Shown one piece after another: positions 24,171 through 37,000 of a stretch of DNA of 64,000 nt. The DNA lies in the NCBI GenBank assembly GCA_907165065.1, contig OU015524.1, positions 26,520,295 to 26,584,294 on the forward strand, read 5' to 3'. The translations under genes were made by a program, and so were the position numbers. The notes below the pieces were generated by a model that was not told where the DNA came from, ran no database searches, and was given only the letters and a program-made list of their open reading frames with translations. The stretch's first letter is position 1, and each line of letters opens with the position of its first letter. This stretch comes from Caprimulgus europaeus (taxonomy: Eukaryota; Chordata; Aves; Caprimulgiformes; Caprimulgidae).

Positions 24171-27100
24171 AAAGTTTTCTCTTTAAAGAAGGACTCTTCC
24201 ATGTGAAAAGATTCTTTTCTTGTATATGAGTTCACAGTTTGTGAATATATTTTCTTGCAGTTTTTTCTGATTTGTGCATAATATTGTATTTTAGATTTTA
24301 GGTAAACGTTTCAAAAGTGCATGACTTGGAAGCCTACATTCCCTGGTTTTCATTAAGATCGGAATTAGTCTTGTAAGACAGATTTGAAAATAAAGCTGAA
24401 GCTCACAAGTCACTTAGGTGCTCTTCAAATTTACTTTTAGGGTAAATCCTGAATGCAGTTTTTTCCGCTCTGTATTATTTATAATGGTAATCTAATGTTT
24501 AGCCAATGCTTGGCTGTGGAACAACAGAGAGTTTTGAGATGACCAAGCTCATTTCCTGAGTTGCATCTTTTTGTTTTCATAACAAGCCTTTATTTAACAT
24601 TTCATTTAACAAGCCTTGTGGACTATCTCTTGATTAGATTCTACATGTTTCCTGCTGCTTGCATGAACTCAGAAATGTAACCTTAAAGCCAGAGCCAATA
24701 TAAATATTTTTTCATAGAGTGATGTAACAACCAGCTTTTTGTTTCACAAAATTCAGACTTACTAGAAACTCTGAAACTTTCCTTCATTTTCAGTCTGTCC
24801 TGAAAAATAATTTCAGGTGGTCGCTTAGATAAGTGAGGAAGCTGGCGATTTAGCGTTGTAGGAAATTGTTGCAGAATCGGTATCAGAAAAAAATGGTTAA
24901 ACTTTGAGAAGGAAGATTGAGATGTCATTATTCTTGGGATTAAATTAAAATTTGGCCTAGTATAACCTGCGTGCATTGCACTTATATGTGTGGGTAAAGT
25001 GGGAGTCCTCTTGTATTACTTGTTCACTGTTTGTATATTCATTGCTATGCAGACAAGTTATAAAAATCTTCATCTAATTTGCCTTGCAGCCAAAATCAAC
25101 TAAAACTTCCTCCCTGCATAATTCCTGCATTTAATGGGTAATTTGTGGGACTAACTTTGTAGGGCCCATACTCTGCTCTTAGGTTTCATAGTGGAAACCT
25201 GGAGTGACTTCAGGTGAGTGAAGTTACTCTGCAAATGTGCTTGTGTGGAGACCAGCAGTTAGTCCAGAAGAGCCATAGTGCGTGTTTCTGGAGAGTCTAA
25301 ATGAGAATTTGTGGTTGATGGTAATATCAAGACCAAAAGAAAATTGAATTGGAGTTTAAGGGAGAGGTTTGTGCTATAAGCATACTTTTGGGGAAGAGGC
25401 CAGCTGAGATAGTCAAGACTGAAGATTGTCACCATAGGATATGCCCCTGAGAGGTTCAGCCAAAGGACTTGAATGTTGGAAGTTTTTCAGTTTGTTTCCC
25501 CGCCCCCCCGCCGCCCTCAACCAGTGTAAGATTAATTTATAGTGTTTGGGTAGGGGGGAAGCTGAGGAATGGGGTCAAATTGATGGCAAGCTGCCAAAAT
25601 CTGCTTAACTTCTTTATCAAAAGAAAAATAAACTTTCATCTGCTTTTCTGATGTCTTTGAGTGTGAAAATGGGTGTGTTGCAAACTGAATGCATAAGCTG
25701 CTCTGCAGCAATGAATTTCAAATTCTTAAAGTTTATGAGACATTATTAAACCTGTAGTTATGGTGGTATGTTAGCAATTGCTGAGTTTTACTAGCTTTAC
25801 TTCAGTTCACTTTAAAAAAAAGAAAAATCTCGCTGAATTGCTGCTGCTCTTAGTTTCCAATGGTCAATGTTCAATTGCTCCTTGTATTTCTCTGCTGATT
25901 GTTTTGATTTGCTGCTCAAAGGCCAACATGTAATTCACTCAGTCTGGTTCCTGAGTCTGATTACAATTTTTATAGTGCCATCTCCCAGTCTCAGTCTTTA
26001 TAGGTTCTTTTGATTGGTGTAAGGCAATTGCAGCTTGGTTTTCTATTGCAATCTTTCAGGGAGATGTGCCAGGTCTGCAAGATGGTCCTATTTTTTCCCC
26101 TTCTGTCTGATTGTTCTGAAACGTCACTTCTTCAAGGATGCCAAAGCTCCCAAAATATTCTAATTTACTTTTTGGTATCCAAATTATTCATGATCCTAAC
26201 AAGTTCCTCAGTTATTGTATTTGCCTGACTCTTCTGTTCATTTTTATAAAGCTATTCTTGTAAAACTTCATTAAATAAGACCCTATTTTCAGTAGCTTCA
26301 GCTTTGCCAGACTTTAACTGTTAGGTTTAAATTTTGTCAGGTGTCTGCATCAAGCAGAACGTGTTTGCTTGGACAAAAAAATACACCAATATAGTCTAGC
26401 ATTTTTCAGAGTAATGCAAAGGAAGAAAAAATACACTGTTTCATTTATATTTAACTAATAAGTATTAAAAATATTTTTTTTTAAAAATTGTATCCACGTG
26501 CTTTGAATCAGAGACCTGAAAAAGCCAGTGGTTTGAGAATTTGGGTCAGATATGTATCTTTTGACATCTATCCTAAAACATCTTACTTTATTTGATGAAA
26601 CTATAACTTTTTTTTTTAGAAATCAGAATTCAAATTAATTTTCAGAAATGTTTTAGCTTATAAACTCAGAATTGTATGAAGCATTGACATTTCCTGGGTG
26701 TTGAAAATTTTAATTTTACTCAGCTCTTACCAAGGTAGTTTCTTCTTTGATACCATGTGGTAAAGTGCCTTTGGATACTGTATTTTGAAGCTACTAGGAA
26801 TACCATTGAAAATGCTAAGAAGTCAATTCCCAATTCTGATTTCTGGAAGATTTTAAGTAAGCGTGATGAAAAAAAAAAAATAAATCAATTTTCGTATGAA
26901 GACACTTTTTCTTCACTCATGGTTAAATTACTCATTTGGATGTGGCAGGGTTTGGTGCTGTGCAGTTGAAGATCCTGTCATGTAGTGAATACACTGGAAA
27001 GGCTGAATGCAAACACTGGACAGGGACAGGTAAATATTTTCCTGAGTGTTAAGTTTGTCACAGGCAAAGCTGTCTTGATTTGGGGAATTTTACTTAATTT

Positions 27101-27180
27101 TGTATATTGCCAATTAACGTAAACTTTTACTTACTCATTCAAGTATTGAGAAAAGACAACAACTAAATGAACACTTAGTG
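24171..27180. other. Unassigned non-coding stretch
   Basis: Unique AT-leaning sequence. It contains a short C-run with CCGCC (about 25499-25516) and T/A runs near 26466-26490, 26608-26618 and 26871-26883. The 97-codon reverse frame at 24683-24976 shows no domain. No repeat family was recognised. Confidence 0.65.
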
Positions 27181-27858
27181 AAACACCCTCCCTCCCCCTT
27201 CCCCAGGCTCCGCTTCAGTCCAGCTCCTCTCCTCCTTCTTCCCAGTCTCAGCCTCCCTCATCACCACGCATGTTACCACAGCCTCCCAGTTCCCTCAGTG
27301 AGGTGACAGGTGGCACAGCAGGTTGGGGTCACCAGCCCAATGGCTTTCTGCTGCTCCTTGCTTGTTTTCCTCCTCACCAGTGCACATCACCCATGGCTGC
27401 AGTCCTCAGGAGTGTCCCTGCTCAGGTACGGGGTGCCCATGGGCAACAATCCCTCAGGGGTGTCCCTGGTCTGGTGTGGGGCTCATGCAGGTGCAGTCCC
27501 TCAGGGGTGTACCTCCCTGGTGTGGGGCGACCTCAGTCCCATGGGGGTGTCTCTCCTCTGTCAGGGAACATCTTCTTCCAAGAGCCTGTCTCCAGCAACG
27601 CTGCCTTCCATGTCTCCTCCATTTTGTTTCCTTTTTTTTTTCTCAAAACGCGTCTCTTCCTCACGTGTCTCCTGCCCCAATGGCTACTTTCTTTAACTAC
27701 ATCTGAGCAGAGGTGCCGTGGCCTCACAGATGGGCTGCAGTTCTGAGGTGCTCATGGTGGTGTTGGAGTCAGCAGGACCTTTGTGGTGACCAGCCCCGGA
27801 CCTCCTCCACACATGGTCCCTGCAGCTCCCTGCTACCCACACCCTGCCATTTAGGGCC
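27181..27858. mobile_element. Old solo LTR of an avian endogenous retrovirus
   Basis: This is a sharply GC-rich block in AT-rich surroundings. Its order of landmarks matches a dispersed bird ERV LTR family that I recall: a C-rich opening (CACCCTCCCTCCCCCTTCC), CAGGCTCCGCTTCAGTCC, degenerate tandem GGGGTG/GTGGGG units, a T-run near 27625, then TTTAACTAC...AGAGGTGCCGTGG and GATGGGCTGCAG. It closes with GCTACCCACACCCTGCCA. Divergence is high. No gag, pol or env sequence lies beside it, so it is probably a solo LTR. Orientation and family name are left open. Three overlapping forward open frames here are a by-product of GC richness. Confidence 0.55.
27403..27575 (+). repeat. Degenerate ~47-bp tandem repeat inside the LTR
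   Basis: CCTCAGGAGTGTCCCTG at 27404, CCCTCAGGGGTGTCCCTGG at 27451, CCCTCAGGGGTGTACCTCC at 27498 and CCCATGGGGGTGTCTCTCC at 27538 start successive units of about 48, 47 and 40 bases. Each unit goes on into a GGTGTGGGG-like or similar G-rich part. Tandem units of this kind occur in the U3-like part of the bird LTR family proposed for the surrounding block. Confidence 0.75.
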
Positions 27859-27859
27859 C

Positions 27860-29800
27860 ATAGAAATTCAGGAACATTTCCTAATTTACCAATTCTTGGC
27901 CTTACACCTTAAATATATTTTTTGTGAATACAGGGCTTGTTATAAATCTATTTTCAGAGCATCTGAATTGAAGTCATGTAGATGGCTGCGTTGCATGGAG
28001 TTGGATTCTGATGAACAAAAATGCTTTCATGCAGTGGCACATTGTATCATAACGACAGGCCAACACGTCATGACCAGGTGAGTGCTAATGAAGCTTGACA
28101 TGGTTAAATGTCCCTGAAAAGTCTGAAGACAATAATTATAACAGGAAATCTGAAGATTTTTTTTAACAGGAATTCAAGTTGTTATTTTCTTGTTGAGATC
28201 TTTCTTGCTATCAATAACCTACTGAATAACTTGAGCTGAGACAGTGTAGGTGAGCATACCCTGAAATTTCAGTCTTGGAGAAGACATTCAGATTTGGTAC
28301 ACTTTGTAGAGACCTGACTCTTCGATACCTCTTGTGTTTTGCTACTACATGGAATTTTGCTTTACTAGATTTTTGATGCTTTTCTGCAAAAGTCACAGTT
28401 AAAGTTTTGAGGAGAAAAAGAAAACAGAGGACAGAAGTAGGATGGCAGTGTCCAATAAAAGCATGGATTTAGTGAAAGGTATGAGAATACAGGACTGCCA
28501 GAAGCAGGGGTGAATATTATAATGTTTTCATCCTGCAACTTTGTTATGTTGATTTTTAAATAAATTTCTAATGGAAACAGTATCCCTGCTTATAGCTGAA
28601 CTGCAGTCAGCTCCCTCTGTGCAAAATAACAGTGTATATGAATGAGTTATGCCAGCAAGAAATAAAGATAGAATATGTTATTTGAAAGCTATGCTTGTCA
28701 GATAAAAGGGGGAATAAATTATTATGTACCTTTGAAAAAAAACCATTAAAAATACAAACAGTGAAGAGAAAAGCATTGGGTGAAGAAATACAGTTAAAAG
28801 AGCACATCTGTTTCAAATTCTTATTTGGGGAAAAAAATCTCCACATATGTTTTTATTTTAAATTTGCATGTGTGTTTTTATCCTTGTGTTAACTATTAGG
28901 TAAATAAAATAATTGAGAATCCATTTTTCAGTGAAGTTTGGTTAGGAATATTTGTACACAATGTGAGACAGATAATTTGAAAGCTTATTGAAGCTTGTGA
29001 GGATCCAATTCCCTGCAGGTCCCTTAATTTAAAATACCTGCTTTTGTGTACTAGTGTTGACCAAAGACACTTATTTATTTTGGAAATTAAATAATTTTAC
29101 CCTTCAGTTTGCATTTTTGGCATGCCTTGCTAGAGTACAACATAACACAGAACCATGTCACAGCTACAGCTGTAGCAAGAACTGAACACATTTGGTTTTG
29201 GCTAATGAGATACATGTATTCAGCCATGATTGGTTTAGGTAGTGATTTTAGAGACAGTATTTTAAAGCAAGTACGTTTTCTACTGAATAGATGGGAGACT
29301 CTCACGCTAGTACACCTAGTCATTTGAGCATAAGTAGGGGTGAAATTCCAGTGCCATTGAAATCTGTGGTAAAAACTACTAGTTTCCTTCAACAGAACTT
29401 GTATTTTACCTCACAGCCATTGTATGAGTCTCCCAATCTCAGTCTGCTCTTTATTTATAAAGATTTGTGGTGAAAAAGTATTCACTTTATGTTGCAAGGC
29501 CCCTGACATTAGAAAAACTGCTTGCATGAGGGTTTAGAACCTTCCTGTTCTGTTGTTGTCATCAAAATGAGGTGTGTGTAAATTAGGAGCCTTGAACCTT
29601 TTCAAGGTCAGCTAGGAGAGATGGGGCAATTTATCCCACCTGGGATCTGATTCATCCTCTGGAGGTGATGCTGGAGGGAGCTACCTCGTGCTGCACAAGT
29701 GGGAGAAGCCAGGCTGTGGAGCTGCCTATTACTTTCGCATGTCTTTGGTAAAGCATTAAATCCTCAGGTGCTCAAGGAAGCGTTAATCTGCTCTGTTGCA
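27860..29800. other. Unassigned non-coding stretch
   Basis: AT-rich unique sequence with no recognised gene or repeat. The open frames here are short, have no domain and lie in AT-rich DNA. Confidence 0.65.
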
Positions 29801-29801
29801 G

Positions 29802-29847
29802 GCACTATGAGGAACAGTCACTGGAACATAATGAAACAGAAGTCAAG
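29802..29847 (+). other. Candidate 46-base micro-exon (unverified)
   Basis: An acceptor (TTAATCTGCTCTGTTGCAG) ends at 29801 and a donor AAG|GTGGGA follows 29847. In the frame CAC-TAT-GAG the segment reads HYEEQSLEHNETEVK and stays open across the donor. A second frame (TMRNSHWN...) is also open. The segment is very short, so openness carries little weight. The splice sites are the only support. Confidence 0.15.
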
Positions 29848-31410
29848 GTGGGAATTTTGAAATTACCCCCCAAGTAGCTGGGCAGCATGAGTTCATCTCC
29901 TGACATTAACTAGGAGAGCACACAGATGAGAAGGAATTTTTACTCTGCGTTTTGCCAGAGCTAGAAATGTGTCGGGCACTGGGCTTTGAATGAAAACAAC
30001 TTTATGAACTCATTATGCACTCTTCTTCGCTGCAGAAAATTAGCAATTCAATATTGTTGCCTCTGCCACTTTATTACTCCAAGAAATAGTAATAAAAAGT
30101 AGCAATAGAATAATTGGAGAACTCTATTAAAACCATCACCATGCCTTTAACTGCTGCAGGAAAAGAGAAAGGCTTCTGGACCAAAGTTTTCTGTCCAAGA
30201 TTTTTGCCCTCTGTAGAGATGAAGGAGGCTAAAAAAGAAATCCATGTCTGTAGTTCTTGCCAAATAGGCATGGCTTTAGTGTTTGGAGAGTCCCTCTAGG
30301 GAGATCATTAATGGTTTGATGTAGAAAGATTTATGAGCACTTAAAACTTATAATGAAACTGTTATCTTTGCTCTCTCTCCTCTTTCTAAATCATATAAAG
30401 TCAGGTGGTTTGTACTCACAGTAGTATTAATAACTGTCAAGACAGATATAAAGCAAAAAATATTCCTGACGGGTAAAAATTAGAGCTGAGGATGAAAACT
30501 GTCAGTGGAGAAGTGATTTTTGTGTTGTTTCCAATAGTTAGTAAGGTGCTGCTCTTGCAAATCATTCTCTATAAGAAGATCTTGTGCCAAGTCTCGTTAA
30601 CTTCAGCAGGAGCTTCATGAGAGCCTGGGGATCCTGCCTTTCAGAGCAATTTATGAGATTGAGGCTGAGATGGAGAAAGAGCACTGTGTGTTGCAGGGCA
30701 AGGTGGAGTGCTGCTGGAAAAGGGAACTAAGCAGAGAAGGAGTGAAGGGGGAAATAGAAAGGTAGTAATGCCATTACAATCAGAAGAGTTTTCTTGGGTC
30801 AAAATCCAGCTGAAATACATTCTCTGTTCGACTTAAAAAAATACACCCTTAATAATCCTGGATTGCCATGGATCAATCCTGCCTCTACTGCGGGCACTGA
30901 AGTCTGTTGGGTGGTTTTACAAGCCTGGGGTTTCAGCCCCTGTCAGGTCATCCACATGCCTGTATTTCTGACTTGCACAAGGTTGCCAGAGCATTGCAGG
31001 GCTGGTTTATACCCTCCCTTATTTTCATGCTAAGATTGAAACCTTTTGAAACCTAACTCAAAAAAAAAAAAAGTGAAATTCTGAAAGAAAACACAGAAGT
31101 TCCTGTTAAATACTCTGGAGCTTGTGTAGAATTACAAAAATTCTTCAAAGCTGCCTTGATAAATGTGGGATACTGAGGATACATCACTATATCTGTTTTT
31201 AGACTTCCCCCACCTCTAGCCATCAAAACTTGCTGCTGTGGTAATCATAGCAAATTATGCTCTTAGGAGTGAAAAATCAGTTTGTCAGACTGAGATATCC
31301 AGAGAGAGAAGGTGAGAATATACACTGAAATCCACAGTTTCCCTTTCCTCCAGGTATTTTCTAGTAAAGGAAAAAAAAATATTTTCTTTATTTTCTCTTT
31401 CCCTATTTAG
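29848..31410. other. Unassigned non-coding stretch
   Basis: Unique sequence; an A run of 13 lies at about 31060-31072. No gene or repeat family is recognised. Confidence 0.65.
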
Positions 31411-31570
31411 GATCCCCAATTAAAAAGTTGGTTTGCTTACTGTTGGGACTGGCCCTGCTAACATCATCCCCAGTCCAGTCCTATGTTCTGTTTCCCAGAG
31501 GCCAGCACCGTTCATGCCGGAGAAGGTTTTGTGAGCTAAGACAGGTGTTTCTGAAAAATCTGTCTTTAGG
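31411..31570 (+). other. Candidate exon with signal-peptide-like segment (unverified)
   Basis: The acceptor (TTTTCTCTTTCCCTATTTAG) ends at 31410 and the donor AGG|GTAAGT begins at 31571; both are strong. Only one of the three frames is open across the 160 bases (52 codons from 31413). Its peptide has a hydrophobic core, KKLVCLLLGLALLTSSPVQS, followed by a basic Cys-containing part (GQHRSCRRRFCELRQ). That layout is like a signal peptide followed by a mature secreted peptide. There is no ATG in the exon, so a start would have to come from an upstream exon not found here. I recognise no family. A decoy exon remains the more likely explanation. Confidence 0.28.
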
Positions 31571-33285
31571 GTAAGTTTCTTCTTTCCTCTCAGATTTTTG
31601 CTGATGTGGTGAAGTCTGAGTGCTTGTCATTAATAATAATTAAAAAATAGTGTCTGTAAATTTGAAAAGGCTGACTGAAAACAAGTATATGTGATTTTTG
31701 TGCATTCCGAGTTAATACGATGTTTATTTGTGCTGTACTACAGTATAATATAAATCTGTTTTAAATAACTTTTTTTTATTTTCTGGGACTTGCTGTTTAA
31801 ACTATCTTTTTTTACCCCCAGTGCCTGAACACTTTTAACCTCCTTTTCTTAAATCTCCATATGTACAAGATCTCATTTTGAATACTTAGTGTTAATTTTT
31901 ATGATTGGTGTAAGAGAGAAGCGTGGAATCCAGGTCAGTTGGATTGAATCCATGGGAAAATGCCCCTGAAAATTAATTTATGATGGATGAGATTGATGCT
32001 GAAAAGGCTGACTTAATTTGTTTCATTACATTTGGAGAATGAAGCTGAAGGTTTGACAGCACCAAACTGAGGTGAGCACAGCAAAGCCTAGTTCTTGGCA
32101 ATCTTCACTCACAGCTTTGTCCATGCATCTCTTTAATGATAGGTAATATGCTGCTTTTTGGCAGCTCCTGAACAAAATCCTGAATTAATTTTGCACCCAG
32201 GAGAGAGTGCAAATCATCAGTGTGTTGCTGTTGATGGTGTTTATTTTTCAGAAACTTCAGTAGTGCAAAGAAGCAGTTCTGTAACATAGGCTGGTGAAGG
32301 GAGGAACAGGAGAAATGGGGTAGCCAGAGTAGGAGGAGAGGATGTTTCTTACCACTGTGTCCAAAGAAGAATGGAGATCAAGGGCTGAAAACTAGGTACT
32401 ACTTAACCTGTGGAAAATGTGCATCCTTAACAGGGATTTGTCCTTCCACATACACCGTAACTGTTAGTGTGCGATGGACCACTGGTAACAAAAGGATGTC
32501 AGCAAGTTAATTTCTCTTTGAGATCTGAATCATCTTTAAGCTTCTAAGATGGCATAATTTCTCTTTTTATGCCATTGTTGAATCACTTCAAGTACAAAGT
32601 ACATTTTTTTTTTTACCTTCATGTAAAATAGTTCTCAAGTACATTATTGTGAGAACTTCTTTCATGAGCAGAAGCATTAAGTGCTGCCCTGTCTTGTTTG
32701 ACTAATGAAGAGAACAACTAATGAAGTGAGAGTGCAAGAGTTCACACATAATTTCATTGTATTTGCATTTGAAAATGCTGAGCTACAAAAATGCTAAGAT
32801 GATTATCAGAACAGAGCTCTGTTCAAACTTACGGCATTGATTTTCTTTAGTATTGCTTCTTTAGTTGTAGGAAAATGTAGAGCTTCAGAAAATATTTTTC
32901 CATTTTAAACAAAGGGAGCTGTGTTTCTGGGTTAGCAAATGCTGGTGTTATCTGTGTCTTCATATATGATCTTGTCACTCTGGATCTATTACAAGAAAAA
33001 ACTGAGGTTTTGGCATCTAATTCATAATGATGGGAATCTACCTTCTTTGTAAGCAAAACTCAGTTTGGGGAAAAATACATGTTCTATTAAAAATAACATA
33101 TTTAGGCCTATTTGTAGATTCGGCCCAATTTCAGAAATCAAGGCATGAGTAACTACTCGCACCTTGTGGTATATCAGACAGTAGTGCTGTAAACTGCTAT
33201 TGCCCATGCAAATGGTGTTTCCATATACAAACATGGAGAAGTATATGGCCACTTAGGCGTTTACAAGCACACAACTTGTGCCTGT
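31571..33285. other. Unassigned non-coding stretch
   Basis: AT-rich unique sequence with a T run at about 32606-32616. No gene, repeat family or structured element is recognised. Confidence 0.65.
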
Positions 33286-33475
33286 TTATGACTATGAAAC
33301 GGTACGTGGGCTTTGGCGGCGGAAATGTTGTCAATAAAGTGCAAACCCATAGATGTATACATAAGCACATTCCCTGCGTATTAGCAACCTGCTATAAACC
33401 CCAGCTGACATAGCTATTGGCTGTGCGTAATCATCGTGCGCATTTTTAACTATCACATTAAGATTCCCAGTTTCT
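33286..33475. other. Possible conserved non-coding element
   Basis: The block retains CpGs (ACGGTACGTGG, GGCGGCGG, CTGCGTAT, GTGCGTAATC, ATCGTGCGC) in an otherwise CpG-poor neighbourhood and has no repeat. CpG retention in single-copy DNA can reflect selection or low germline methylation. It contains no open frame of note. Function is inferred only. Confidence 0.25.
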
Positions 33476-33714
33476 TGTAAAATCAGTCACTACAGTATTT
33501 TCTTTTTTTATTAATACCTGTGTGTATGAGGTGTCTGACAGAGTTATTATCCACTTTGGTGATGAAAAACTCCTGCTGAGGTCCAGGAGAACAGGATTGC
33601 AAAGACCAGCATGATGTCTGTCTTATAAAGCACTCATTCTTCTGACTGACCATCTGTGTGTGGAAAAAGGACTGCTATTACGCAGCAGTAGTTTTGTTGA
33701 GTTTGGCCTGGATT

Positions 33715-34010
33715 TCTTTTTTCCAGGTTCTGCTTAGCAAAGAGGGAGGGAGAGAAGGGAAAAAGAGGATTTCATTGGGGAATGAAGGAGGTGGGGGTGG
33801 AGGGAAGGAGGGCTGAAAGCTTAAAAAATGAGTGACTGGTAGAAGAGTACAGTAAAGTCAGTGAATAATTTTACTGTCCTGGTCTAGCAGCTTGGGAATG
33901 TGCCATGTTAAACAATAACATCTTCCAAGTGAGAAAGGCAGGAGGGAGGGGAAAGTTAGGGTGAAGTGTGGGGAGGGGATTGGAAGCAAGAGAGGGATTG
34001 GATCCTTGAG
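33715..34010 (+). other. Purine-rich (G/A) tracts
   Basis: Two strongly purine-biased segments, about 33735-33815 and 33930-34005, carry GAGGGAGGGAGAGAAGGG and AGGAGGGAGGGGAAAG patterns. Such homopurine tracts can form triplex or quadruplex structures. No gene boundary is recognised near them. Confidence 0.6.
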
Positions 34011-34044
34011 TACAGTCATTGCCAGTTCTTGGATCAGCAGCTAC

Positions 34045-34060
34045 TTTTTTTTTTTTTTTT
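34045..34060. repeat. Poly(T) run
   Basis: Sixteen consecutive T bases just after the purine-rich tracts. No associated element was recognised. Confidence 0.9.
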
Positions 34061-37000
34061 CATTAAATATTTGACACTGAGTCAATGCCCAGGCTATAAA
34101 AATCTGTTCGAGTCTGTTACCATTCCTTGACAAATAACATTATAGGTAGGCTGCTGGCTTTGGGTTTTACCCACATAAATTAAATTGTTATGGCTTCTTT
34201 GGAGCCTTATGGACCTCACTTCTCTAAAATCATCATATGGCACCGAAGGAGATCTAGAGACAGTGCTCCAGCAAAGATGTAGGGCTGACATACAACTTGG
34301 CCTAGGTCTTTTTTAGTTTTCTTTGTCTACCTACAGAAAATGTTATCCAGGGGCTTTTGAAGGTTTCACAGATTGTTTTCCAGAGGTCTAGTAGGCTTAC
34401 TGATTTGGACACCTTCTACCAGTTTGCTCTTTTGACTACAGTGCATGTCTGGGATTTCAGCAGAGAGGGTCTCTTGGTCAGCTTGCTGAGCTGCTGGGAA
34501 AAATTGACGTAAATATGCATTCAACGTACTGTTACTGGATGCCTTGGCAAGAAGTATGCTACTTTGAGGAACTTTGGGTAAACCCTAGAGAACATTTCCT
34601 GCCAAGCTGTTTTCTATGCCCAGTTAGCAACAGCAACACGTTGCAGGAGTGTTGATTTCAGGTGTGCCATGCAGGATAGAGGAGGCTTTCAGGGCACGGT
34701 GGCCCAAAACAAAGGTGCTGTCAGTTTGCTGCTGGAGAAGACTTCTTGTTCTGATGGAGGTGGTATATGAGGCTTGGGCAGTGGCCACCCGCAGCCTGGG
34801 TTTGGGCTCACATGAATATAATTTTTGTGGTATCTTGCAGACATCTGGTTTGGAGGAAACTGATGCTGTGACTGAATGTGGCTCTTAGTTCTTAGTTTAA
34901 TTAAAAGTTAAACTCCAACAGGTCTGATGCACCATCTGGTAAGAAGATGTAGCGTGTGTGCCTGGCTATACATGTGTGGTGTGCCTCTCTTCTTCCCCCA
35001 GAGTCAATGTGCTGGGGAGAGCAACACCAAGCTGCTGCTGGAGCCACAGTGGATTTCATGCTTAAGCCTGCCTTTCATCAGTGGCTGAACAGACCCCAGG
35101 AGACACGTTTCTCTGGAAAGGTACAGCAAACATGAGTTTCAGCTGCTAGCTTGACTAGTAGGTTTGTCTGGAGGGTGTGAAATTGTAGCAGGCTCTGGGC
35201 TTGCTGGGCAAGAGGAGGGGCAGGGCTAAAAACCTGAGAACGTTGCTGTAGATATTGGATAATGTCAGGCATTTGAGCCAATGGTAATTGGAAGCAAGCC
35301 ACAGATCAGCACTGAACTGGTCTGAAATCTAAACAAAACAAAACAAAGAGCCAACCAAGAAAAATGAAAAATATTATAGGAAGCTGAGCTTCCTGTATCA
35401 GGTCTTTTCCTAAAGAGCTGACATGTATCACAGCGTTGAGGGAGACCCAGCAAGGAGGAAGGAAAGAGAAACATGTTGCTTTACTAACTCATAACCCATG
35501 CCAGTTAAGAGGTATTTCATGCTTTTATGAGGATGGATGTGGCAAGCCTCCAAGAAATGGGTGAAAATAATGTAGAAAACACTTCCTCAATTAGCTAGAA
35601 CATTGCAAGGATGTAATAGAAGGAATGGCAATCACAGGAGGGGGAAGTTATTTACAAAAACCTGTTCCATGTTATTCAAATTATTCCTGATATAAAGACA
35701 GGGATAAGCAGTAAAAGGACAAGATTTACTAATGACACAAAATTATTCAGGAAAATCTAAACTCATCAATCCTGGGGATTTTCAGATGCTATATGGATGA
35801 ATCTCTTTTCTCAAATTATTTTCTAATCTTAGTAAATGAAGAGTGAAGAAACTAGTGTAAATCATATATATGCCAGGACTAGAAGGCAACAGCTATTCCC
35901 TTCTTGGGGGGGAAGCACCTCAGGTGTCATTATGGCTAGCTCTGACATTCTTACCTCAAAACAATGCCAGAGTCAGATAGCATGCTAGGATTCAGCTGGA
36001 AGGGAATGGAAATCAAAGTATAGAGCATCATGCCACAGAGCATTCACACCTGGTCTTCTATGTGGAACTCTGGGAACATTGTAATTTACAAGTCCTAAGG
36101 ATTTTAGGAAAAACTAGAGGGATGGATCATAAGGATGCTATGGAATGACTTCTATGTAACAAAGAGCTTGATGGACTTTCTAGGCAGGAAAAGAGTGATT
36201 GTGGTGGAAAGATGATCCTTATCTTTAAAAGCAGTGTGGCTGAATGAAGAAGGAGAGACAAGGTACATAAAAAGCTATTTCTTTATTGATTTTTTCTCAC
36301 TAAACAAGAACTATGAACACTCAGTTAAATTCTCAGACAACCAATTTCAAAAAAGCAAAAGGAAATGTGATGAAGTCGTGGACCTCATTGCGACAGGATA
36401 TTGTCCTGGACAAAAGTGTAAGCAGGTTTAGAAAGGATTAGGCAAATCAGAGGAGGATGTTTTTTTAAGTACCTATTAAACATGGTAGTGCAAACTCTCA
36501 GTTCAGGAGGTGTCTAAGGTGGTACCTTGCTAGTAGCTGGATGGATGCAGCAGGGAAAGAATTACAAGGATTACTCTATATACACTCCTTTTCTTGTAGC
36601 TGTTATTAGACTGGACTACATAGACCTTTGATTGGCTCAGTATGGCAGTGCTCGATTATGAAATATATTTTTCCCTCCACTTGATTGCATAAGAAATGAC
36701 TTCTTGTCAGCCTGGTACAAGTGGCACAACACATCACCAAATGAATGGGGAGAGTGTTTGTGGAGGGTGTTTCACGGCAAGGTGGGCTCTGCACAACGTG
36801 CCAGAACTGTGCTCGTGGCAAGGGCATCCACATTCCTTTCTGGCTTTACAAGTGGAGGGGATGATGGAAACACTAAAAGGCCAAGGCAACGTGCTCTTCA
36901 TTTAATATAGATCATCTCTCTTGGTCCCAACGGTGATTGAAAACACATTTTTACAACAAAGAAAGTGGATGGCCAAGGTTAATTTTGTAGATGGGAATCT

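Noticed and set aside
27270..27746. Forward open frame of 158 codons, with two other frames open over the same DNA
   Set aside because: All three frames are open because the LTR-like block is GC-rich and tandemly repeated. The peptides are repeat translations with no domain.
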